The notes below the pieces were generated by a model, which searched no databases, had not been told where the DNA came from, and saw nothing but the letters and a program-made list of their open reading frames with translations. A stretch of DNA of 64,000 nucleotides, taken from Distichodus sexfasciatus. Lineage: Eukaryota; Chordata; Actinopteri; Characiformes; Distichodontidae. Both the position numbers and the translations under genes were made by a program. Shown in pieces: positions 1-12,332 of the stretch; the first letter of the stretch is position 1; every line of letters starts with the position of its first letter. Location of the stretch: NCBI GenBank assembly GCA_032718565.1, contig JAVGVS010000629.1, forward strand, positions 62,001 through 126,000, written 5' to 3'.

Positions 1-733
1 GTTAGCGTGCCAGCGCCCAATGGTGCCACATGAAGCTGTAAATGATGTTTTGATGTTGTAATGAACACAGGGTCAAACAACCACAGCATGTGGTCTGCAT
101 TACGCAGTGCTCACACATGTAGATGTTCACTCCGTTTTTGAGGAAAAAACATGAATTTATTTCTATTTCTACCCCTTGCTGATACTGCTGTCCTTCACGC
201 CATCCGTTTCTCTCGCTTCCTCACATTCACAGACCCTGATATGTGTTTTGTGTGTGTGTAGACGTGTGGGAGAGAGTAGTTCACCCCAAGGACGGAGCTC
301 CAGGCTGGTAATCTCTGCATTAATATAATAACAAGTAGGTTAATAATAGTACAACATCCAGAACGTTCCTCACATCTCACTGCTCATTTCAAATCCCGTT
401 TCATCAGGGGGAAGGTTTGGAACAGTATGATTCTGATGACGGTGTGCATTAGGTCTGGCCGATAAGACCTCAAATTAATATCATGAACATTTTACATAAT
501 TAACATTAATGAGCATTTATTTTGTTTTAGGTTTTTATAGTTATAGTTCACTGACAAGGTTTGTACTGTAAATATGCTCAGCTATTAAAGCTGGGATTGT
601 TTTAATATTAAAATTACTGAAAGAAAACACACAGATGCAGTCGCAGACTGAATGCGTCACTGAAGTGAAAAGATACTATAATGGGCAAAATTACGTTGAT
701 TTGAGATTCCGAATTGACATGTTATAAATTTAG
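1..733. other. No gene seen
   Basis: A/T-rich unique sequence, with short open frames only and nothing recognisable. Confidence 0.6.
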
Positions 734-961
734 GTGAGTGATTATTTGTCACTGTGAACACACCACAGCACAGCACAGGTTGAACCACAACCAAATATGA
801 CCTCTGCATTTGGCCAATCCATGAAGGAGCAGTGAGCAGCTTTTTTTGGCAGCAGTGCTTGGGGACGGTACTTTGCTCAATGGTACCTTTACCAGAGATT
901 TGAACTGGTGACCCTCCACTCATAGAGCCAACACCCTAACTGTTAATTAACCAACTGCTCC
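734..961 (-). mobile_element. tRNA-derived SINE, family A
   Basis: Read on the minus strand, the element starts with a tRNA-like head (GGAGCAGTTGGTTAATTAAC, A-box region, then a B-box-like stretch around ttgaactgg), continues with a body containing ggtacc and cttcatgga motifs, and ends in a tail of tgttcacagtgac type. The same order recurs in at least ten other places in the window. This copy is nearly complete but diverged. Confidence 0.8.
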
Positions 962-1031
962 TAATGTCAGGTTTGATTCATTTTCGTTTAATTGCTCAGC
1001 TGTAGTGTGAGTCTGATGATGGTGAGGTTTT

Positions 1032-1058
1032 ATGATGATGACGATGATGATGATGGCA
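1032..1058 (+). repeat. GAT trinucleotide microsatellite
   Basis: Imperfect gat repeats; the overlapping plus-strand frame encodes a run of Asp and is a repeat artefact. Confidence 0.85.
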
Positions 1059-1623
1059 GTAGTGGTGAAGGTGAAGTGTTTGTTGATGGTATGGTGGTGA
1101 TGGTTGTGATAAAGACGTGTATGATGATGATAATTATGATGACTCATTTCTCACACACACCGAGAAGTGTGTATCTAGAGATTAAACTGGACTACAGCAT
1201 TCTTACTGATCCTAAAGAGCCCTTAAATATACACACACACTCACTCACACACTCATCACAGGTAGACACCACTCACTCGGGTAGAAGGTAAATATTCAAT
1301 CCAGTGTGTAGAGAGCAATTCAGCCTACAAGCACACACACGCACACACACACACACACTCGAGTGTCCATTAGAGGAAGTAGATGACTTCTGCTTCTTTG
1401 GACCTGTGAGCGTTTGACCAACTATAAGATCGACATTCATTTTGGAAGTGTGTGTGTGTGTTCCAGAATGACTGGAAGCTTAAAAACTGCCCCGTCAGTG
1501 ACTCTGTGCAGTACTTTGGGAGATAAGAGAGTTTTGTCGAGTTTCTAAACTGCCAGCAATCCCTGCTTCACACACCTTATCACCAGCTTCCGCTAATTCC
1601 TCAGCACTTGTCGTCTGCAGCTG

Positions 1624-1738
1624 TACACACACACACACACACACACAGGATTTAAAACCGGTATCTCATTTGTGACAAACACACAGTCACATGGTGTGTC
1701 AAGACTCCTGCGTGCACACACACACACACACACACACA
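1624..1738 (+). repeat. Two CA microsatellites
   Basis: CA runs at 1624-1648 and 1714-1738 are separated by 65 bases. Confidence 0.9.
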
Positions 1739-2485
1739 TTCTAAAGGATCCAGCTTGTAGCTAGTTCACTAGGTTAACAGCTTAAAGCAGAGTTGGTATC
1801 CTGGAGGATTTTCATCTTACCGGTGAGTCAATTCTGCTGAGCTTCTACCGGAGACAAGGTGTCAATGTTCTTAACTCAGGAATGATGGAAAACCTTCAGG
1901 ATACTGGAACTGGACAACCATGTCTCAAAGGGACATTCAACACAACCACAGTAATGCATTTACCAATAAAGGAGAGCAAAAACCATTCGTTTGGAGTGAG
2001 TGGATGGGAGGGTCTCAAAAAAATGAAGAAAATTTGAGGTTTTAATGTTTATTTTTCTTAACAGAATTTGTGTGCAACTTAGCTGGGGGTAACTTAGTTT
2101 TAGTGACAGTTGTTGTAGCTGTACAGTCTAGCTTTACAGATTGAAGAACAGTTGTGCACATAATGTTGTAAATATAAATGTTTGTGAGGATATTTTTGGT
2201 ATGTATTGGGGTGCAGTTTATAGGCAGGATTGAGGACTTTTTCCTAAAAAGATATGGCAATCTGAGAGAGATGGTAAGACTCAAGATTTATCAGTCATTA
2301 CATACACAATTATATACATATTACCTGTAGTAAAACATGCTGATCTGGACTAATTTCATTAGCACTTAACAAATTTAAAAAGAAATTAACAAAAGCTAAA
2401 TCTGAACTATTAAACATTACAGAGAAAAGATATCACTAAGATGTGAACAATAACTGAACAGTGAATACAGCAGGAGCCAATTCTC

Positions 2486-2581
2486 CAGTCTAAGATTAAA
2501 ACTAGTCCAAGACTAACTTTGACTTTCAGTGGTAAATCTCCATTCTCACTGCAATATAGTCCAAGACTAGGCTTAATCCAT
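2486..2581. mobile_element. MITE fragment (AGTCCAAGACTAGGCTTAAT family)
   Basis: A 26-base run ending aggcttaatccatg is found exactly, in inverse orientation, at 53731-53756. The body has two further diverged repeats of agtccaagacta. Confidence 0.6.
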
Positions 2582-4320
2582 GTTCAAGAAAGGAGGACAA
2601 TGTGCTGATTCTGACGTGTACGCAGTGTCATTAAGCAATCCATACAGAACGTGGCACCCGGCAAGTTTTCTGCCTCCCCTTGATCTGACGTGACTGCAGC
2701 GGATGCATGTTAAAATTAAGGTCTGTGTGCACTTTGTAATGATAGGAAAGACGTTCCTAAACCGAATGACATCCAAAAGACCAGTTGTTTTTGCACAGAA
2801 AGGAATCATAGAGACGCTAGAAAAGCAATGTTCACGAAGCCTAGTTCTGGTATTTTTCAGCGAAAAATGGAAACGTAATCAATATTTATCATGTTAGAAA
2901 TTAAATTTCAATCATTATATTCTGAAAGCTCAGAACGTAATCTATTATTTTCTGCAATAAACTCATATTGCCTAATTTTGGCATTTTTCTCGCTATGACC
3001 ACTGACGCTCTTTATATCATAATTAGATCTGGCAACTTTTACCTGCGTTTTCACAGGCGGGGTCACATATTTACTGCTCATTACTGTGGATAAGGTTAGG
3101 GTTAAGTGTAGCTGTAGTGTGGTTTACACCTAGTCATGGCAGTCAATGAAAGGACCTCACTAAAATAGCTATACTTGAATGTGTGTGTGTGTGTGTGTGT
3201 GTGTGTGGCCCTCATTAGTATAATTAAGAGCTCATCTTCATAAACACTCACTGTTGTGTTGAAAAGAAAACAGCTCTCAGAAATGCTGGACATTAGTGAG
3301 ATGAGCAAATCTCCAACACTTCTAATCATTACATTCAAATTCAAACTGAAATCACCCACTTCCACTCATTTATCTCCATCTATCCTTCTCTCTCTCTCTC
3401 TCTCTCCCACTCTCTTCTCCTCATCAATATTTGTCCGTCTCTGTAATGTCTGCTTAGCAGGGTCCACCAGCAATTAATCTGAATCAAATAACCATTACTG
3501 CAGATCAAATCACACACACACACTCACACACATTCACACACACGCACAGACACCAAAAGAGAAAACGAGCCCTGCCAAGTTCAAAACATAATCAAACAAA
3601 AACATGCAACAAGAAAGAAACTCACTAAACAAACACAGGTTGTAGTTCATGCCATCAAACACTAACAACACTGAAACACACACACGTTTACTCTCACACA
3701 CCCAATTTCATCTGTGCGTGTGTGTGCAGTGATAAGACTCACTGTAATATAAGTCCAGTTTCACTGTCCAAAGGATGATAAGAGCATCAAGCACACAGCA
3801 CACAGCCAATACCCACACACTAACACACCTACACACACACACACCCTCCACAATGAGATACCGCATGTTATTGTTTTTCTTCCACCAATTCAATATGTTT
3901 TTCTTCGGTTGTGTGTGTGTGTGATAAACCCAGGTCACCACCTCATTCTCTAGGAGGGTGAAATCCAAAATAGGAGGATGGAATTAAAATGACAGGACCT
4001 CCTCTCGTCTTTCCTCCGATCTGTTCCTCACACCTCACCGTCCATCATCCCTCCCTCTACTGCAGGATGTGGTGATACGATGGGCGACTAATCTCTAAAA
4101 TAAGCAGGACCTGGTTTTGGTGTAAGATGAACTCCAGCTGCTACTCTTATTAGTAGTATTATTAGACCTGCACAATATATGGTTTAAGCATCATCATTAT
4201 CTTTTTCACAACTACAATAGTCTAATATGTCAGGGAAGACAAATGATTTAGCATTATAGATTTTAGCAAAAAATATGTTCTTTTCTGGAAATGTTTTTAC
4301 CAGATGATAGTAACTTGGAT
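2582..4320. other. No gene seen; CA/TG-rich
   Basis: Unique sequence with CA-rich stretches (3510-3860) and a CT run (3391-3407). Confidence 0.6.
3179..3207 (+). repeat. TG microsatellite
   Basis: About 14 uninterrupted tg units. Confidence 0.95.
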
Positions 4321-4467
4321 AGGTTGCCAGTTCAAATCCCCGACTGGTAAATAAGGTACCGTCCTCAAGCACTGCCCATGTTGGCTGCCCACTGCTTCTT
4401 CAAGGATGGGTCAAATGCAGAGGTCACATTTTGTTGTGATGCACTGTTTGCTGGGGTATGTTCACAA
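4321..4467 (+). mobile_element. SINE family A, 5'-truncated
   Basis: The B-box region (gttcaaatccc), the body and the tail (tatgttcaca) are kept; the A-box head is missing or decayed. A TAGGGCTGCAAC-type MITE begins at the last bases of the tail. Confidence 0.75.
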
Positions 4468-4740
4468 TAGGGCTGCAACTAACTATCTTTTTGTTAATCG
4501 ATTAATCTGCCGATTATTTTTTCAATTAATGGATTATTAATCGGATAAAAAGAAAAAACTTTTGTTTTCAGCATTTTTTGATAAACCAATCAGTCTGTTT
4601 CTTTTTTCTATATTTATTTTTTACTCTCTAACCTTATAAAATGGAAAAAAAAGCAGATTAATTGATAATGAAGAAATATTGACGTTTTGGCCATTTGGTC
4701 AATTTGGTCGTACAAATTTGGATTACTTCAATTCTACTCC
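4468..4740 (+). mobile_element. hAT-like MITE, TAGGGCTGCAAC family, decayed right end
   Basis: It starts tagggctgcaactaact, followed by alternating ttaatcgattaatc and gattattt words, as in the well-bounded copy at 59769-60113. No right terminal repeat can be placed with certainty; the right limit is approximate. Confidence 0.6.
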
Positions 4741-5777
4741 TTGGTTTATTTGTTTATCCACATGGCTTTAAAAAGTGCATGCTGAAACATTTGTATTTAT
4801 TATGAGAAATGCACACACTTCTACACGACCCAAGTACAATTGGCTTTTATGCATGAATTTTTATGTGTTTCTTGGGCTAGTGTGTAGACTTTGTTTATGC
4901 CAGATATATCATATAAGTGGTTTCCATATAATTAGGTCCAAACGATTAAGTATAAGTACAATATAAATGCATGACTTAAATTGGACAAGCAAACATATGG
5001 ATGCATACTGTTTTGCCATTTAGTCCAAAAATTTCATGATCTGATTTTTGAGTCATTTTACCCAGTCCCAAATTGAAGACTTTATGTTTGTAGTCTTTTT
5101 ACTTTTGAGTATATTATGTTTTTAAACCAATTCCCTGACCAGCACCGAACCGGCAACATCCAGCAAATGAGCATCATAAACCAGATGAACATCTATGTAT
5201 CGTCTCAGCTGGATTGTGCCTCGGTGATGGAACGAGTTCGCTTTGCACAGAGGAAATTACGGACAGTAAAACTTCCATTTCCCTGCATCTCTCCCTCCCG
5301 TGAGCCTCATCATTCCATTCTAGCGTGGATTGTGTCTCTGCATAATCACTTCCAAGAAATACCCGAGTGTTATTAAATCATTTTCCTCCAATTTACAACT
5401 GTGTGTGTAGGCGCAATTACCTATTACACTCCCATAGGACAGGACGTCACCCCTCCCTGCCTCCGTCTCTTTCTCTCTCTCACACACACACAAACACACC
5501 CTCATAAGTTTGTAGTGACCCAGAATCATTGGTGGCAGTGTGCATTACAAGTTTCATCACAATATATCGATTCAATGATTCACAAAGTCTGCTGTGACAC
5601 GACTTCGATTTGATTAAATTCAGGCTATTGATATGAAACAACATCATGCTGATTTAACACAATCACAACCACTCACAACAAAACACAAAACCGACATTTA
5701 GAACCTATAACTGATGAAATCCTGCCCATGTCAGTTATTTTGAAAGGTTTTGAAATTCTGTTAATATATTTTCCCCA
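4741..5777. other. No gene seen; one high-complexity patch
   Basis: The patch 5110-5390 is repeat-free and has an 86-codon frame, but no motif supports coding; it could be a weak CNE. Confidence 0.5.
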
Positions 5778-6288
5778 GTGAGGTGTGAATCTTTATGGGT
5801 CTCACGATTCAATTCGATTACGATTATTAGGTCAACGATTCGATTCAATACGATGTCTAAACGCATCACAATCAATTTTTCTACATTACTTCACGCAGAT
5901 TGGGCATAGATTGCACATTGGGCAGCCAAAGTTGCTAACGTGATGCTCTTTTTAACTAGACTTTTTATGCTGTAGCCAGAAAATCACCAAGCAATGTCAT
6001 CATGATACAATTCAGGGGTTTTCAACTGGGGGGCAGTACTTTTTGTATTATTTTTTAGATATTTTTATTAAATTTATTATTCATAAAGGTGTCCAAATCA
6101 TCTGGAAATGTTTTGAAAAATGAAAAAGGAATAATTTTAAAGTGATTTCAGCAGTGAAACGGGACAGCATGTCACGGACAACCTGCAAAGCTGCTGCAGA
6201 CCACTAGGGGGCAGCGGACAGCTGATTGAAAACCTCAGATATAGTGATTATCGATGCATTGATTATGTGATTAATTTCAACATGCCTA
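5778..6288. mobile_element. hAT-like MITE (GTGTGAAC/GTCTCACGATTC family) with a nested second MITE
   Basis: The left part (gtgaatctttatgggtctca, then repeated cgattcgattc words) and the right part (gattatcgatgcattgat) match, in inverse orientation, the copy at 32177-32502. The middle is interrupted at 6013-6238 by another element. Confidence 0.7.
6013..6238 (+). mobile_element. MITE with CAGGGGTTTTCAAC ends, nested
   Basis: The left end caggggttttcaactggggg and the right end gattgaaaacctcag are near-inverse. The body includes gcagaccactagggggcagc. A related copy lies at 11908-12332. Confidence 0.7.
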
Positions 6289-6924
6289 ATGTGTGCTGAT
6301 GTACTGTCACCTATAAATTCATTCAAATTGTTCATTAATCATAATCAAGGTAAAATAATCAATTAATGGTGATAATGATTTTAAGTCATATCGCCCAGCC
6401 CTGAATATTAGTTGCAGTATGGTACTTTATAATAGATAAAATATTCTGCATCACACTTTTAAAGGTGTACCATGCAGTGGATAAAGTGGTAAATGAGGAT
6501 GATTATGATAAAAAATAATACAAAATCCTGACTCCAAAACTCCAAAAGCTAAAACTAATTTTACACATGTAAACTATTATGGTAATGCTGAACAGCCGTC
6601 CAATTAGGAAAAAAAATCTCAATCTTTTGTCCCAAAACTTTCACTCATGGACATGAACCTGTTTCTCATTTTTGCCTTAATAAATACAGCAGAGACACAA
6701 CAAAACTGAACTTTTACATGGGTTTTACAGCTATGGCTGTGAGCAGATGAACTACAGGTGACCAGTAGACACCGAAACACCATTTCCTGTTGATGGGTGA
6801 ATGAATTTAACCATGGCGAGTATTCCAGTTCATCAACTCTTTCTGAAGAAAGAGAGAGAGAGAGGGTACTGAAGTCTGTCTCTGGGATATAGATCAGACC
6901 TGTCTCCTTAAATTGCACATAAGA

Positions 6925-7120
6925 CATAATCCCGAATCCTCCCAGCGTCTACGGCGCGCCGCCGGCCGAGTTCCTGCTCGAGTGGTGGGATCCAATGGGA
7001 CATTTCCAGCCAGCCGTGGAAATCGCAGCGAGTAATCAAATTTTAAAAAATAACAATTTCACTAATCTCATCTGGGCTTTTATCAAATTACACTTCCTAC
7101 GGCTTAAATGGTTGCAGAAA
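6925..7120. other. High-complexity block, possible conserved non-coding element
   Basis: G/C-rich, low-repeat sequence (gtctacggcgcgccgccggc, then ggtgggatccaatgggacat) runs into an A/T-rich stretch with aatcaaatttt and cactaatctcatctg words. It is not shared with any other place here and has no open coding frame. Confidence 0.35.
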
Positions 7121-7449
7121 AAAATGCACACAGACTGAAAACAGCTTTTGGAAATGGCCATTATGACAAGAGCAGAAATGGGGCAGTATAACTGCCTTGA
7201 TGACCAACTCTGCTAGCCATCAGTGTGAGTCCACACTCTGCAGATGTGACAGGTGATAGCTGAAAGTTCTGATGTTATTTTTGTTTATTCTCTTAAGCCG
7301 AAGAGTCTGAGAAGCCTGATGGTGAGATGACAAGAAACCTAGGCAACCGGCTCACATGCAAGATCTTGTGTCTGTGTGTAATCAACTCTGCCTAAACGCA
7401 TGCTCAAAACACTCAAAGGTGTCAAAATGGTATATCAAAGCGCTGCAAA

Positions 7450-7677
7450 AACTGTTTTTAACAAAGAAAACAGCACAAAAAAATTGTTTTACTGTCATTT
7501 GTTAAAAGTTTAGCCAAATTGTGGTACCTTTGGCGTTCCATACGAGTGTGGGTGGAGTGTTGGAGTGTTTGAGTTGACTGACCACAGACACAAGATTTTG
7601 CTTGTGAAAGTTCCACTGAATTTATAGAAAATGTTGTGAGATATATATATATATATATATATACATACATATATATC

Positions 7678-7762
<85 letters not shown>

Positions 7763-7862
7763 TAGATATATATATATGTACGATATATATATATATCGTA
7801 ATCAGGATAGGAAATTATGTATATCGGGATTTGAGATTTTGGTCATATCGGACAGTCCTAAT
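7450..7862 (-). mobile_element. MITE with a long AT array inside
   Basis: Read inversely, it starts taggactgtccgatatgacc and contains tcagtggaactttcacaagc and a closing region like the element at 9735-10690. A large AT dinucleotide expansion occupies the place of the other copy's atatcg-rich region. Confidence 0.6.
7641..7758 (+). repeat. Long AT microsatellite
   Basis: AT runs (7641-7662 and 7681-7758) are separated by a short catacat interruption. The array continues imperfectly to about 7800 and is self-complementary, so it can extrude as a cruciform. Confidence 0.95.
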
Positions 7863-8149
7863 TATAAATATTTCCGGCACATGTTGCTTTATATAAAGCT
7901 GGAGAAGCTCTGGGGTGTTTCTGTGAGTGAACGCGGGAGAATGAGAGACGGACAAACCCCTAGGACACTGTCCAACCGGGAAGGGGCCGAGTAAATGTCA
8001 GATACAGAAAGGTGACCTTTCCCTACAACACCTGAGGGACAGACGCTGTGTGTGTGTGGTTGAGTAAAACAAAGATAGCACCCTCATAAGGGTCACTGAC
8101 CAACACAGCCTGACATTACACTGTGCATACAATACACTTACACACACAC

Positions 8150-8280
8150 CATCATCATCAGTCGATGACCGAATAGGTTAGAGGTCAACAAACAGCCAAC
8201 CGGCACACGTGGCGCCCTGTTCGACTTGAGCAAAGAATTCTGGGAAAAATGTGCTGCAATCAATAAGTGAAATGACCTAA
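8150..8280. other. Possible regulatory block
   Basis: It is free of simple repeats, with aggtcaacaaacagcc (a nuclear-receptor half-site next to a forkhead-like acaaaca), cacgtgg (E-box) and gcaatcaataag. Motif matches of this length also occur by chance. Confidence 0.3.
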
Positions 8281-8485
8281 ATAATGCACACACAAACATA
8301 TACGCACACGTCTGGGTTAAAAAATGAGCTTATTGTACTGTGGCCAAAATAGTACAAAATTGTAGCGCTTCCTTCAAGGTTAAGGGAACACACCACAAAA
8401 ACAAATCTACACACACACACACACACAAACTGCAACATGAACAAGCTATTTTGAGGGCACTTGGGTAATTTAAGATAATGTAGAG

Positions 8486-8646
8486 AGAAAGAGAGAGAGA
8501 GAGACAGAGAGCACATTTGAACAAGAGAGAGAGAAGTAGAAGGAGTGAGAGTGTATGTGTATATATGACAGAGAGTATGTGTGATAGACAGACAGATAGA
8601 GTATGTTTATGGCGAATCTGGGAGCGAGAGAGGAGCGAAGTACGAT

Positions 8647-8678
<32 letters not shown>

Positions 8679-8740
8679 GGAAAGAGAGCAGAAGCACTAG
8701 CCATTACAGACACACAGAGAGAAACAGACAGAGAGAGAAA
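8486..8740 (+). repeat. GA-rich low-complexity region
   Basis: Several GA runs (8486-8510, 8526-8533, 8647-8671) and GACA words; frames on both strands are open through it and encode only Ser/Leu or Arg/Glu repeats. Confidence 0.9.
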
Positions 8741-9764
8741 GAGATGGACAGAGAACACCGTCTTCATAATTTATTCATAGAATAATGACTCTGTTCAGAG
8801 AGATCGATCCTAACCCTGACTGAACTAAGATGTAGAACACACCATGAGAGAGAGAGAGAGGAAGGACAGAATGCAGAAACACTGCACAACTCAATTACAC
8901 AGCACACACTTTACTATTCAACACTATATGTTAGTCTAGTCCAGTCCACCCTCATCTTATTACCACAGACCCCACACACACACAACTCCCACCTCAACCT
9001 CCTCTGTTTGTCTTCTTTCAAATCCCTGCCCTCTCTTTCTCTCATACACTCATCCCTCTCCCACCATTTTTCCAGCTAAATAACCCAAGGCCTCTGGTAA
9101 ACATCCACATCTCCAAATCTGAAGGGCTGCCTGCAAAAATAAACACCAGCTCTATCTGAGGAGACTTCCGATCGATATTCAGCAGCACCGGGCCCCGAGC
9201 ATTATTACTCACACACACACACACTCACACACACACACAATCACATACACAGCAGCGTTCAGTTGTTACTCAGTAGTTCACCACTGAAGCTCACCAGAAC
9301 TCAAGGAACAGTTAATATTTAACACGCTCATAATTATTCATACTGATTCATGATTATTCATAACAAATTAGCATCTCAGCTACAGTGTCAGAACGAGGCA
9401 CAAAGCTGGTGCGGGTCACCGTGTTTGCCCCGAGGTGTGTGTGTGTGTGTTATTGCGTGTGTTTATGTTCCTTTTGAGGGAGACAGAAGCCTACAAACTG
9501 AAAAATGTACGCAAGCAGTGTATGTAGTATATGAGTCTGTGTTTGTGTGTCTTATCATTCTTCCCTGTTACCAGTGCTGGAGAAGCGATTTTACACAGTA
9601 GCTTTTCAAGCTACAAGAATTTTTGATCCCAAGTAGATCATCAACGGTCAAGCTGTTTTAATACAGTAGTTAGCTACACTACATGGTTACAGAGGAAAGA
9701 GCAGCCACAGCCAAGCTGTTTCATCCAGTAATAATAGGGCTGTAAGATATCACCAAAATCTCAT

Positions 9765-9772
9765 ATCCCGAT
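9765..9772. repeat. Target duplication, left copy (atcccgat)
   Basis: This is exactly repeated at 10308-10315 around the innermost element. Confidence 0.85.
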
Positions 9773-10307
9773 TAGAGGTCGGCCAATATGGGTTTTTCTA
9801 AAGCCGATGACGATATTTAGAAGTCAGGGTCAGCCGATGGCCGATATATGCTGCCGATTTTTTTTGGCCAATCATTAGACATTTCCCCTCTGTTTGTGTA
9901 GTAAAATATCACACTAATAATAACAAAGGATACACAAAATTTCTCAACTTAACATTTATTTAACACTGCTTAAACATAAATATAAACATAAATAACATAA
10001 ATAAAACTGTAAATGTCTAAACAATAAATAAATATATAACATTTGAACTTGACTAAGAATTTGTAAACAAAAACTTTTCAAGTTACAAACTATTCCTGAG
10101 GGAAGATAAAATTGTAAACAACAATACAAAAAGGAGAGTGCAAATAATCTTTAGTTTTAATCTCTTAATCCAGTCCCTGAGTCTTCTTCACCTCATCCAG
10201 CCTGAATATCGACGTACTAAACTCGGATATCGGCCAATGCCGATATCGTAAAAAATGCTAAATACCGGCCCAATATATCAGCTGACCGATATATCGGTCG
10301 ACCTCTA
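9773..10307. mobile_element. Innermost hAT-type element, TAGAGGTCG ends, perfect 8-bp duplication
   Basis: The terminal inverted repeats read tagaggtcggccaatat on the left and, inverted, TAGAGGTCGACCGATAT on the right. The 8-bp duplication atcccgat is intact at both sides. The inside is A/T-rich with no transposase frame. Related copies lie at 17121-17492, 22180-22615 and, interrupted, 24337-25750. Confidence 0.88.
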
Positions 10308-10852
10308 ATCCCGATACGTCATTTCACATCCCGATAACGATATAAATCACAATATAGAACATATTTTGTAAATTCAGTGGAACTTTCACAAGCAAAATCT
10401 TGTGTCTGTGCACACTCAACTCAAAACACTCTGCATGCTCTCATGTGGAACACAAAAGGTGCCATTATTCACCTATTCTTATATGCAGCTGACAGTAAAA
10501 CACCAATTTTTACACAGTTTTATTAGTTTAAAACAATGTTTTTTTTTGCCACGCTCTAATATACAGAGGCTTTTTATGCCGTTATTAACCCCACTTTTTG
10601 CGTCATGACAACATGATGACCACTGTAAACCATCATTAAAAACCATGAAAAATATTGCCGCAAACTGTGCATTTTGCGAAAACACGAAAACAAACTAAGT
10701 ATTGAATTTAATTGTAGCGAGATACTCCCCAACACTGCCAATGAACTCCTATAAATGATGACATAAAGAAATCAAAGAACAAACTGCACTCAAACACAAT
10801 CTACACACACACTCATACCTTATAATGATACCAATACAAAGCTGTGCTGTGT

Positions 10853-10865
<13 letters not shown>

Positions 10866-10908
<43 letters not shown>

Positions 10909-10939
10909 AGGAGAGCAAGAGAGTGTGTGTGTGTGTGTT
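10866..10939 (+). repeat. GA then TG compound microsatellite
   Basis: GA units to about 10908, then a short gap, then tg units at 10923-10939. Confidence 0.95.
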
Positions 10940-11352
10940 AGTTTGTAGACACTAGGGTTGCTAAATACTGCAGGAACATGATGGCTCCATATGCTCCAGC
11001 CTCCTCTTCCCACAAAGTCATGTATTATACATCCCCACTGAAACCCCTCAGCCACACACACACGGACAGGAACAAACAGAGACACACACAGGAACAAATA
11101 CAGGTCCATACCAACAACAACCACATACACACACAAACAGGCAATTATCCACCGACGTGCAAACACGCATTTCTGACTCACACATAAATACACACACAGT
11201 CATATATACACACACACACACACACACACCAAAGACTACATCAGCAGCTCCTAGTACCTATATTAAACCTGCCTGAATCGTAGACATCTTGAGATCTCTG
11301 ATTTATACGCACCACATTCTATCCGTCCCACCGAGGAGTGTGGGAGATAACA

Positions 11353-11470
11353 GTAGCGATGCACCGATCCGATGCGTGGATCAGATATTGGTCTGATAAT
11401 GACTCAAATAGCCGGATTGGGTATCGGTGGCATGAGGCCGATCTATGGAGCCGATCTGTACATTGCAGGG
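11353..11470. mobile_element. MITE fragment, TAGCGATGCACCGATCCGAT family
   Basis: It starts tagcgatgcaccgatccgat and continues ggtctgataatgactcaaat, as in the copy at 46360-46560. The right limit is unclear. Confidence 0.5.
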
Positions 11471-11907
11471 TTTTTTATGTTTGTGTACGCATGCACGTAC
11501 AATTTTTAATGCACGGGAAGTGGCAGTGCGGTAAAGCTGGTTTATGCTCGTTAATTCCTACATATTGATACGACAATGAGTGGTACAAGCTACATAACAC
11601 ACTACAACCCCAGAATCAAATCACTGTTTAATTTTCTTAACACCACCAGCCCTCGCTCGCAATCTCTGTGTTCCTGATGGTTTTGGTGCCGCAGGATTAG
11701 GGATCGTCACAAAATTTCACAACTGTGTTTAAACAAATAATTTTTTTGATCGTTGAATCAATACAGCAGATGCAGCGTGACTTTAACTTATCTTAAAAAA
11801 TAAGGCATTAGCTTAATTTGCTTTACATTCTAAGAAGCTACCAGAAATGCAAGGTGTTTCTATAAATCAGGATGTGATATTTATGTTCATCTAGACTGGT
11901 CTGGGGC

Positions 11908-12332
11908 TTCGGGGTGTTCAGCTGGTTCTGTCCCAGGGGCCACCAGTCAGGCTAAGTAATAATCTGCGCCCCACTGTGTGCCTCTGTGTGAAAATAAATT
12001 TCAATTATTTTTTAAGATATTTGCATTAAATGAATTGATTCATAAAGATGCCCAAAAAATCTGGGAAGGTTATGAAATATAAATAGGATGAAATCTTTAA
12101 AAAGTAATTTCAGTAGTGGATTATTGTATTTATATACTTTTTACTTATGTTCCTTATCTGTTGAAACTAGAACCTGGAGCCATGCTGTCTCATCTCTCAA
12201 GAGACTATGTACGTGTACATAGCTGAGATGACAAAGTTTACTTTGACTGAATTTCTGTAGTGGTTCACTAACAGGATTGCACATCACAGACCACCAGCAA
12301 TGCTGCTGCGGACCACCGGTTGAAAACCCCTG
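11908..12332 (+). mobile_element. MITE related to 6013-6238, with an inserted LINE tail
   Basis: The right end ggttgaaaacccctg and the internal run (aaatgaattgattcataaag, cccaaaaaatctgg) match the 6.0-kb element. The piece at about 12150-12258 is not shared and looks like an inserted LINE 3' tail. Confidence 0.6.
12150..12258 (+). mobile_element. LINE 3'-tail fragment
   Basis: Ctggagccatgctgtctcat followed by gagatgacaaagtttacttt matches the 3' end of the longer fragment at 52330-52919, ending in a ttgactgaat remnant. Confidence 0.65.

Larger units (their letters stand above)
962..2485. other. No gene seen; microsatellites
   Basis: GAT, CA and TG repeats sit in otherwise unremarkable sequence. 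Confidence 0.6.
9735..10690 (+). mobile_element. Middle element of the nest, related to 7450-7862
   Basis: Agggctgtaagatatcacca starts the element. Beyond the inner insertion the sequence acgatataaatcacaatata, then cagtggaactttcacaagca, continues as in the inverse copy at 7450-7862. The right limit is approximate. Confidence 0.6.
9572..10737. mobile_element. Outer MITE of a three-layer nest (CAGTGTTGGGGAGTA ends)
   Basis: The left end cagtgctggagaagcg and the right end tactccccaacactg are inverted, and the subterminal parts pair (agcttttcaagctac). A second element starts at about 9735 and a third at 9773. The outermost target duplication is not recognisable. Confidence 0.6.

Noticed and set aside
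7636..7896. 86-codon frame with Tyr/Ile repeats
   Set aside because: It is the translation of the AT array.
8330..8767. 145-codon minus-strand frame rich in Leu, Ser and Cys
   Set aside because: It runs through GA and CA repeats; the apparent signal-peptide look is due to CT and GT dinucleotide translation.
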